The translations under genes and the position numbers were made by a program. From Apium graveolens (taxonomy: Eukaryota; Streptophyta; Magnoliopsida; Apiales; Apiaceae), in the NCBI RefSeq assembly GCF_009905375.1, contig NC_133650.1, forward strand, positions 304,703,203 to 304,767,202: a stretch of 64,000 nucleotides of DNA, given 5' to 3'. Position 1 is the stretch's first letter. Each line of letters opens with the position of its first letter. Below, piece after piece: positions 55,497-64,000 of this stretch. The notes beneath the pieces were generated by a model, which worked only from the letters and a program-made list of their open reading frames with translations, made no database searches and had not been told where the DNA came from.

Positions 55497-57395
55497 ACAG
55501 ATTCAATAAGGACATTAATCATCTTCCCCTTTTCTGTCAATAAGGGAACATGAATAAAATTTTGTTATCACATAAGAGAGGTTTGTATTTTTTTAGTATA
55601 AAAATAATTTTATTTATTTTTGCCAAGAAAAAATAATTTTATTTTAATTTCAATTACAAATATATATTGTACCTCTTATATGTCTATATTCAATTGACTA
55701 GAAATATAAAAAATGAGTATTCAATATATATCTATATTCAACTAAACAGATATTAGTAATTTCTTAAAATTCTAAAAAAAGTCAATGATCATTCAATCCC
55801 ATTCATGGACCTGAGTCTTTTCGATTTTAGAAGTTATATGTATAAATTAGAGAACCTTATCAAAAGTTATCTACATTATGCGAAATATATGTATTTAATT
55901 GAAATTATCACTTTATGCGAAAATTGGAACCTAACACTAAAATTTTATGAAAAAATATTAATTATCACGATATAGGGGTTAATTATTTTTAATACTGGTC
56001 CCGAGTCGGGACCGAGATATTTTATTAATTTAGAGAGGTTATCACTTTAAATAGTATCACTTTACATGAGTTTTACTGTAGTATAAAGACATATGTAGAA
56101 TGTAGTGTTGAATATTCTGCAAGTTCATACAATGCAAATCCTGATTCATCGAGTATAAATCCTGATTCGTCACACAGTGCAAATCCTGATTCATTGATTA
56201 TGTTAGCTCATTATTCAGTATGACAACTCAGCAGATTTCACACCCACTAGTTTTATCTCACCATTGAGTTAGTTAAATACCACTCAATGATATCTATAAT
56301 TAGTTAGTTAGAATATTTTACTTACTCTCTAAAAAAACACTTGCAACAGATTTTCATATCGTCTTCTTCACTCTGTTTAATAGTTTTCACATTATTAAAT
56401 ATGAAGAAACTGTTCAAGTTTAACATGTAGATTGGTATAATTGCTGGGAGCATGATAATCTGTATTCCAAGAGATAATGAATCCGCCTTTCAGATGGAAT
56501 AGAGGACTATATATTTTCCAAGCGCACATAGAAAAAAGAATTCATGTTGACTGTGTTTTGACCGTTATACCCCCTTGCAAAATTAAGGTGTTAAAACTTA
56601 ACAGCCGAGCCCCCATTTTGCAGCAATTATGATAGTCAGGCCACACAAACTGTAATTTTCAGAGTTCAACTATATTTTCTAAAGTTTCGATACAATCCCG
56701 GTATGTCTTAAAATTCGAGTGGAACCGTAAATGATCGTCATTACCCTGCAATTAAATGTGACATTATGCATTTCAGGAGCGCATAAATAACTATCAGAAG
56801 TTAACTAAAACAGGGAAAATGACTGTGTACCGTGCCAACCCAGACAAGCTCTCTGAACGATGCCTATTTTATTGATTAAGTAATTCCCCGTCAATTGGAC
56901 CAGGGTTTATCATTTGTCGTCCAGCCATTTAATCCTGCCAAAACACAACCAACATTTGTAAACAAATCAAATTGCCATTCCCTTGTGCAAAAAAAAAAAC
57001 GGACAGCATTTCCCCTATTCTATCACATTGCCAATCCGAAAACACAACCAACAAAGTCAATCTAATAATTCCATAATTATAAACGTTTAATATTCCGCAA
57101 TATTTTGAACTTTCACAACAACACTTAAATCTCTCTTAGATAGCTAACCTTAACATCTAAGTATCCCGGGTGATTTTGAAACTTACAAATTTATTTTAAA
57201 GCTTTCAACTCTCTTTAGTTTTTAAAAATGGCGGAGAGTTCACATCTATAATATTGTCAGGCTGTTAAGAAATTATGTAAAAGAAAGTATGACTAAGAGA
57301 CAATCAACAAGAAGCGCAATAAATTCAGTTCATTATTTAAATTTATTCAATGAATTCATTAATTAAATTTAAGCAACTAAATAAATATAAATAAT
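55497..57395. other. Intergenic, no gene
   Basis: AT-rich. 56136-56200 holds three copies of AAATCCTGATTC with variable spacers, a wording also frequent in Copia-1. 56970-57060 is A-rich. No open frame or RNA gene recognised. Confidence 0.35.
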
Positions 57396-57622
57396 AAATT
57401 AAAAACTAAATAATTAATTAAACAATGAAGAATTAATTGAAGACTAAATAATTAATTAAACACTAAACAATTAATTAAAGATTAAATAATTAATTAAATA
57501 CTAAAAAATTAATTAAAGACTAAACTAATTAATTAAAAACTAAAAAATTAATTAAAGACTAAAAAATTAATTGAACACTAAACAATTAATTAAAGACTAA
57601 ATAATTAATTAAACACTAAATA
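57396..57622. repeat. AT minisatellite, about 20-bp unit
   Basis: About eleven imperfect copies of AATTAATTAAAGACTAAATA (variants with CACTAAAC, TACTAAAA). Each unit contains the palindrome TTAATTAA. Confidence 0.85.
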
Positions 57623-57683
57623 TAAACAAATAATTCAAGGCAGTGAAAATAAAATAAATAAATAATAAAATAAATAAACTGAG

Positions 57684-57730
57684 TATGAGAGAGAGAGAGA
57701 GATAGAGAGTGAGAGAGGCGAGAGAGAGAC
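57684..57730. repeat. (GA)n microsatellite
   Basis: GAGAGAGA with interruptions, upstream of the MULE relic. Confidence 0.8.
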
Positions 57731-57929
57731 CACGAACGCCGCTTGGAGGGGGATTAGGTGAAATATGGAGTGTATCAGCGTCTGTGAACGCCGGTTCATC
57801 GAAACAGAGGAAATTGACGTTGATGACCCGTAGTCATTCCAACTTAATTTGGGGTCTCAACCGCCACAAATAACATACAGAAGTAATGTCAACACATGAT
57901 GGTCAGATTTACTTTTTCAAGGTGGAAAG

Positions 57930-58290
57930 CACAGAGGTGGAGGGTATGGAGGGGGTTCTAGTCAATATGGTGGAGAGTATGGAGGGGGAGTAGTTAATAT
58001 GGTGGAGGGTATGGAGGGGGGACTAGTCAATATGGTGGAGGGTATGGAGGGGGACTAGTGAACATGGTGTAGGGTATGCAGGGGGGACTAGTCAATATGG
58101 TGGAGAGTATGGAAGGGAGATTAGTGAATATGGTGAAGGGTATGGAGGGGGGAGTAGTAAATATTGTGGAGGGTATGGAGGGGGGACTAATCAACATGGT
58201 GGAGGATATAAAAGGGGGGACTAGTCAACATGGTGGAGGGTTTGGAGGGGAGAGTAGTCAATATGGTGGAGAGTATGAGGGGGAGTACTT
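57930..58290 (+). repeat. Gly/Tyr-coding minisatellite at MULE N-terminus
   Basis: About ten copies of a 33-36-base unit (GGAGGGTATGGAGGGGG-A/GACTAGTCAATATGGT). In one frame it encodes GGYGGGTSQYGG-type repeats, in another MEGGLVNMVEG. G-run lengths of five or six between units flip the frame several times, so no single frame is open throughout. The last units lead into the transposase-like protein after a one-base loss in GAGTATGAGGGGG. Confidence 0.8.
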
Positions 58291-60112
58291 ATGGAAATGA
58301 TGAAGGTGGTGGAGGTGGTGGAGGTAATGTAGATATTGTGGGAAGAGGTTCGGGTAAGCGGTTAGCCCTCGTCCCTAATGAATCTATAGCCAATTCAACT
58401 AGTGAGGAGAATTTTCACCTTCACGATGATGATGAAGAAGATTCTTTAGCAAGCGAAGAAACTGAAGGGCATTTAGAGAGGCATGAAGAAATTTCCATCA
58501 TATTTCCAGTAGTCGGGGAACAACATCATGTTCCAAGGGCTTCATGGTTTTGCACAGAACAATATATTCCCCAAATAATAGATAACCGAAATGATATGTA
58601 TGCTGATGAAGACCTCGACCATGGGGATATGAGTGAAGGAAGGTGTTACCGTGACAAAGCCACCCTCTTGTTGGCAGTGAGGCGTGCACATATTTCTACT
58701 GATCGTACATATATAACAACGAAGAGTAACAAAGAACAGCTCATTGTACAGTGTCGGGCGGAGGGCTGTAACTGGAGGATGAGAGCTGCTTTCATGCATA
58801 ATTCTGGGTACTGGAGGATAAATGTGAATAGAGAGGAACACAAATGCATGGTTGATCAGCTGTTGCCAGATCACAAGAAGTTATCTACAAGGATGATTTC
58901 GCGGATTGTGAAACCACTTGTAAGCAATTTCACATACATAACTATTCAAGTTCGCTACATATTTGGTTTGTAAATATTTGATATTTACTGTGATATATGA
59001 AACATGTAATAGATACACCATTAATCCACATTAAAATCATTATCCCGTTTATCAACAACGAGCACAACCATATAGTGGGGTACAACAAAGCGTGGAGAGG
59101 CAAGCAAATAGCCGTTGAGGAAGTCTATGGCAGTTGGGCCACAACATACCAAGCTCTGCCCATATTTTTGGCAGCCATCATCAAGACAAATCGTGGAACC
59201 ATTGCTGAGATCGATGACGTGCCTCATGCTAAGGAACGGGGCACTTCCGTATGCAAGCGAATCTTTTGGTGTTTGAAGGCAATGATGGATAGGTGGAAAT
59301 ATGCGCGTCCTATGATTCAATAAACGAAACTTTCTTGAAGGGAAGATATAGGGGCAAGCTTCTTATTGCTATGGGTGTAGATTTCAACAACCACCCTTTT
59401 CCTCTTTGCTATGGCTTGGTTGATGTGGAGACGTACAAGAACTGGTCTTGGTTTTTGCAACGTATTCAGAGACATGTTTGTCGCGAAAAGGCCGACGTGT
59501 GCATCATTTCCGATCTTGCAGCCAGTATTATCTCCGCACTACGAGACCCTCAAAACGGATTTGCTGAGCCATTAGGAATCCATAGCTTCTGTCTACTCCA
59601 TGTTAGAAGCAACTTTTGTCAGTATCACCCTGGTGGTGAACTAAAAAAATTGATGTGGAAAGCTGGAACAACCACGCAAGTCTCTAAACATGACGCATAC
59701 ATGGCAAGGATAGGTGAAATTTCCCCCTGCCCTGGACTATCTTGCCAGAATACCCGTGGAGAGGTGGACGCTTTCCCACGACACTGGTGTTCACTATGGT
59801 CAAACAATCACAAACATGCTTGAGGGTTTCAACGGTAACATAAGAAGGGCTCGTTTCCTTCTAGTAACAGCGATGATGGAGTACCTCTTCTACAAGACGG
59901 TGCAGATCCGAACGGAGATTGATGATCCACGGTCAGGAAAGAAATGTAGTGTATGCAACCAAGAAGGTCACACCAAGCGTAGCAAGAAATGCTCAGGGCA
60001 CATTTCTTACCCACGTGAACTTAACATTGTCGTATTTTGTTGTCTTACTTCTCAAAAATTATTTTTGACATTACATGTTGTAGTACAATTGTCATTTGTA
60101 TTATCTAAATAA
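58291..60112 (+). pseudogene. Mutator-like (MULE) transposase, decayed
   Basis: Cut-and-paste DNA transposase. The Mutator DNA-binding region is near 58590-58910 (DKATLLLAVRRAHISTDRTY, then CRAEGCNWRMRAAFM, then REEHKC). After an interruption (58925-59040, possible intron or insertion) come EHNHIVGYNKAWRGKQIAVE and, after a frame change at about 59300, the MULE catalytic region (INETFLKGRYRGKLLIAMGV, YGLVDVETYKNWSWFL, IISDLAASI where functional copies usually have DR/KxxxI, and HSFCLLHVRSNF). A further frameshift (about 59715) leads to IPVERWTLSH, TNMLEGFNGNIR and a zinc knuckle CSVCNQEGHTKRSKKC near 59945-59990. Frames change at least three times. Terminal inverted repeats not identified. 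Confidence 0.85.
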
Positions 60113-62822
60113 TCTATCATGGAATTATAACATGATTACTTATAAATGTGGAAATACTATTAGTTATATCCCATTCCACAAACATCACATGATTACTTAA
60201 AAATCATGATTATAAGGCCGCTTCATGAGAAAATATATTCCCCCATGATACCCTTTTCCAAGCAACTAACTCATATCAAAACAAATTTAAAATAAAAAAA
60301 ATATACTACAAATAGGTTTACATCAAGAATTAAACCATAATAATTTTCTAGGAATTAAATATGAGCACCCAAAATCATGCACTCGCCTAATCTTTACACT
60401 CCACTAGCAAGGCACTCTTTTTGAAGTTACGAAAGTCTTATATATGCAACTTGTTTATTTAAATAAAAATTACGTACTAAAAATAGGTTTACAAATCTAT
60501 CCAACAAAAAAAATAGACCAAAATTATTTTTATTTAATTCAATATAAGAGTACAAAACATGTCCTTCACCTTCATTTTTCACCATCATTTCTCAGTTTAT
60601 GAAAAATTACACAAGGCACGGGAGGAAAAGAAGAAAAGAAAAAAATAAATAAAAAAAGGCTATTTTACCCCAAAACGGCACTACTTCTGGGTAATATTGG
60701 CAGAACCCGCAAATAGTGACGTCCTGTGCCACTTTTGCAACCTGTACCAAAAAACTAACAGAGCCACTGACTACCGCCCCATGATTTAACTGTTGTCAAG
60801 TGATTTTATTGGTCCTCAACATTTATTTTAAATAATAAAAGCAAAAATAAATCCTCATAAATTATTACTGTTCTTTTCATTTTTCAGGCCACCCATATGT
60901 GATTGCGTTTATATATCTATACTATGCTATAATAACCGGAATAAGATATAATTTAGTTCAACGGTTATTTCTCAATTTTGATTATTAAAAAAATAAATAA
61001 ATAATTTTATATATTCGCTAAACTATTAAATTATTAAACTACTACACACATAGTTTACTTATACTACTAAACTACAATTACATCTTATTATAATGTTAAT
61101 TAAAAAATTAATAAATAATGTTATATATCCACTAAACTATTAAATTGTTATCCTATTATTTTTATTATAAAATATTTATAATTATTATATATTTATATAT
61201 AAATATTTTAAAATAATGATATGGCGAAATAAATAAAAATTTTAAATATTAACGAGAACCTGTACAACGCACGAGATTTAAAAGTAAAGTTATGTTCAGA
61301 TCAATTTTTTTTTTAATTTTAGAGTTGAAAAAAGTATGAAATGATGAAAATACTCCTTCATTATGTTTTTTGGGTTTTATTGTGTATGTAAAGGACATAT
61401 TTATCTATTTAAACTTATTTGTTATGAAAATAAAAAATTGACTCCGGAAGTAGCATTTTACTGAGTAAATTGCGGCCCTGATGTATGTAGACATGTGAAC
61501 TCTGGATCCGTTAAGATTAGGTGATCGATTAAATTGAAGTGTAAAGTTGTACTCGTCGTAAATAATGGAATTGAATATGTTCCCTACTCCATGAACAAGG
61601 AGTAGAGTAGCTAAATAAAGGCAGTACGAATTATAAGTAAAATTTTGATGCCCCTGTACCACATGGAGTAGAGTAGTTAAATAAAGACGAGTACGAGTAT
61701 CAATTTAGCCTACATGTTTGATGCTAATTTTACTGTTGCCTATTTTTGGCATTTTAGTTTTTTTTTTTATAAAAAAATATTTCATCTGATTAATAATGTT
61801 TGTCCCACCAGAAATCATCACATGCTATCTATATATCCCTTTTCTTATTTCTAATTAAAATCATCGATTTATCATTTACCCGATTAATAGTTATAAGTTA
61901 CTACGTCAACTTGATTTTTGAAATGGGATTAATCTCATCAGCATACTTTTGTAGAATTAATATCAATCAATATTAAATTATATATATTTTCCAATATATT
62001 AAATATTTTGATTAATAATTGATTATTTAATTGTTTAATATAAAATATATTTTTACCGAAGCATTCGTTTTGTTTAGAAGTTAAGTCTGCGTTCCGTGTT
62101 TGGAAATCAGGAGCTTCTCGTGAAGCTCAACAAGTTGTGTATCGCAAGCTTTCAGATTTGGATGGAACGGTGGACTTACTAGTAAAACGGATCGGATAAC
62201 CAACTAATTAAATAGAGTTGAAAAATTGCATGGATCACTACTCAAGTGTATGAGGACTATTTCAAGAAAAACCAATTTGAAGAGCTGGTCCTGCAAGCAA
62301 TTTCCAGATCTTGTCCACAATTAAATGTTGCCCTCTTCAAGGTCTGCATTGAGGAGGAAAAATAATTAAAAATGGGCCGGTAAATAGACTTAAAAGCATC
62401 TTTACCCCTGGTCGGAGCCTACATGCATATAACCCAACTACAAACACAGTCGGAATTAAAACCTTATATATAGCGATCGAAACATTCTACCAAATTCTAG
62501 TTGAATGTAATTTATAATCTTAAACAAGCTTTTAAAACTACTCTGCAACATTTAGTATTATCTGGATCGGGTTTCCCAAGGTGCAATATATATACCCCTT
62601 CAACTTTGGGAGTGCATACGTGTCTATGAAAAGTTGCGTCCACGTATCTAATTGCAATTTAATTCCATTGTCCATTTCAGTAACTATTTATTGCATGCAT
62701 GCTAGCTATAGATTATAGATAGCCAAGTCAATAGTTTCTTATATATACCGCCTTTCGCAATTTCCTTGCAACACAACACATATATAATTAACCACTTACA
62801 CACTGCACTTGACAATAGTAAC
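60113..62822. other. Long AT-rich intergenic region, no gene
   Basis: No convincing reading frame on either strand. 61593-61633 and 61666-61697 share GGAGTAGAGTAG, TAAATAAAG and AGTACGA in the same order (a 73-bp-spaced direct repeat). 62690-62780 contains promoter-like ATATATA stretches. Low-complexity AT tracts elsewhere. Confidence 0.4.
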
Positions 62823-63030
62823 TGTTGGACCAGAACAAGACGACCCAAAAAAATTATAGTTAGAATAATCACAATACATTATGTAAAGCCCAAGAAGGCC
62901 CAGATTGTAAGGATTGGGCCCATTTGGGACTTAGTATAAATAAAGGACAACAATCCCATTTGAGGGGGTTGACTAATTAAGCAAAGAAGACCATCTCCTA
63001 AAAATATAGACTAATAATATTATTGGTACA
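62823..63030 (+). repeat. 5' LTR of Gypsy-4 (about 208 bp)
   Basis: Starts TGTTGGACCAGAACAAGACG and ends ATTGGTACA. A TATA box (TATAAATAAAGG) is near 62937. Followed by CATTTGGCGCTAGAAGGAG, the type of primer site seen in Tat/Ogre-related gypsy elements. The partner LTR is outside the window, so the boundary is inferred from TG...CA ends and the primer site. GTAAC (62818-62822) would be the target duplication. Confidence 0.6.
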
Positions 63031-63078
63031 TCATTTGGCGCTAGAAGGAGCTTTGCTTTAACAAGATCCAACCAGAAG

Positions 63079-64000
63079 ATGATTGTAGAAGAGCTTGATC
63101 CGGGAACCGCCGGACCAATTCAGGTAAAGAAGTTGACGGCAGAAGTTGCCGCCGACCCCTCGACCCACGACGATCGCGAGGTTCCAAAACAACCGGCATT
63201 GAAGCCGAAGTGTCTGTTCCCTCCACCTGAGGCTCCTCCAGAAGATCAATTTCTAGGATTGAAGGACTCTCTCCAAAGGGACAGAAAAAGAAAAGCTGTG
63301 TCAGACCAGCGTTTTAGAGTTCAAACATCTAAAGGAAAAAAAGTTCTCTCGAGCGACGTTCGGCTACATTTGGAAAAGAAAGAAAGGCTAAAAGCCCAAA
63401 ACCAAGGAAATCCGAAAGATTCCCTTGATTCAGATGAAGAACTCGAGTTTCTAGAGCGCGAAGCTCAGAGATTGCAGGCTAAACTTGAGCGAAAACGTGA
63501 GATTCACCGTCTTCGTCGAGAGCTCCAACAAACTACAATTCAAAATGAAGGACAAGACGATGAATTTTATGATGAGGATGATGCGGAGTACGAATATGAG
63601 CCCTCGGCGGAGTCAACATATTCGCAACCTCGCGAACGTCGACAGAAGACAGTGTCATCTGCCGATGTCTCACATCAGACAGAATCCACAGAATCTATAT
63701 CTCACGAGGAGTTCGCTAAAATGCAGGAAGAAATCGCCCAGATGCGTACCTTGATGAGAAATCAGGCAGGGTTTGAAACCGTTTCTGAGAGCCCCCTATC
63801 GTTAGTGCTTGAGAAGGCGCGCATCGACAGGATGTTGAAAACGCCTGCTCTCGATCATTTCGACGGATCCTCGGACCCGTTAGCATTTCTAAATACATTT
63901 GACGGCCGCATGGCTTTCTTCGGCCACTCGGAGATCGCTAGGTGTCAGTTCTTCTCCACTTGCCTTCAAGGCACGGCTCTCCGATGGTACAGTAACTTGC
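63079..64000 (+). CDS. Gypsy-4 gag, open to window end
   Basis: ATG 63079 (MIVEELDPGTAGPIQVKKLT) is open for 307 codons to the window edge with no stop, 49 bases after the LTR. Parts: basic/Pro-rich N-terminus, an acidic and coiled-coil-like Glu/Arg segment (about 63430-63540), a long linker, a second helical stretch (EEFAKMQEEIAQMRTLMR, about 63710), then the start of the Ty3/gypsy gag core (LDHFDGSSDPLAFLNTFDGR, then CQFFSTCLQGTALRWYSNL). The gag core wording fits the Tat-related group. It packages element RNA. Absence of damage suggests a young element. Pol, if any, lies outside. Confidence 0.85.
   Translation, partial: MIVEELDPGTAGPIQVKKLTAEVAADPSTHDDREVPKQPALKPKCLFPPPEAPPEDQFLGLKDSLQRDRKRKAVSDQRFRVQTSKGKKVLSSDVRLHLEKKERLKAQNQGNPKDSLDSDEELEFLEREAQRLQAKLERKREIHRLRRELQQTTIQNEGQDDEFYDEDDAEYEYEPSAESTYSQPRERRQKTVSSADVSHQTESTESISHEEFAKMQEEIAQMRTLMRNQAGFETVSESPLSLVLEKARIDRMLKTPALDHFDGSSDPLAFLNTFDGRMAFFGHSEIARCQFFSTCLQGTALRWYSNL

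Noticed and set aside
61405..61662. 85-codon minus-strand frame in the AT-rich gap
   Set aside because: Overlaps a direct repeat, no homology or promoter signs; compatible with chance.

Overview
This is nuclear DNA of a flowering plant, probably a eudicot; family not decidable from the window, although an asterid such as an Apiaceae would fit. Evidence is the low-GC intergenic DNA, LTR retrotransposons of both plant superfamilies nested in one another, a Stowaway-like MITE, a Mutator-like transposase relic, a plastid-DNA insert and fragments of host genes with plant-type exons. Only one ordinary, apparently complete host gene is visible: a secreted glycine-rich protein at 53768-54238.

Layout. 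1-655: flank with one intact 90-bp exon resembling a guanylate-binding protein (minus strand). 541-21655: an old, degenerate Ty3/gypsy-like unit bounded by a direct repeat of about 2.2 kb. Its right repeat is split by Copia-1, a complete but decayed Ty1/copia element (7370-19192, target duplication ATATG). 21656-24503: remnants of a SPA-type WD40 gene (minus). 24504-52072: Copia-2, a large Ty1/copia element (24509-52067, target duplication ACACG). Copia-2's integrase is split by Gypsy-3 (28202-42386, target duplication GATGA), which has 4.3-kb LTRs and a scrambled, decayed interior. 52338-52426: broken first coding exon of a ubiquitin-conjugating enzyme (minus). Then come the glycine-rich protein gene, a MITE (54625-54888), a plastid trnD pseudogene (55423-55496), an AT minisatellite, a MULE relic (57930-60112), a long AT-rich gap, and the left end of a short-LTR gypsy element with an open gag reading frame running off the window (62823-64000).

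The most interesting system lies in the two copia elements. Both look like the SIRE/Maximus type: gag, pol, then a long 3' region. Comparing them shows two accessory genes downstream of pol. (1) A short ORF (46481-46750; decayed partner 13806-14045) forms a gene-like cassette: a conserved AGGGAGACG plus hairpin, a TATA-like box, an ATG, a conserved C-terminal segment and a conserved 3' block. (2) A long ORF2 of about 1,250 codons (47476-51237; partner 14815-18605) has conserved N- and C-terminal domains and no membrane segment, so the usual 'envelope-like' label is not supported. In Copia-1 this gene carries a 368-bp interval with consensus splice sites that restores the frame when removed. 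A polypurine tract identical in both elements sits inside ORF2, and the gag-pol junction has the same two-stop spacing in both. Together these suggest separately expressed accessory genes and a second plus-strand primer site.

The insertion order is readable. The outer unit is oldest. Copia-1 (LTRs roughly 5% different by eye) landed in it. Copia-2 has LTRs about 3% different, and Gypsy-3, inside Copia-2, has LTRs about 1-2% different.
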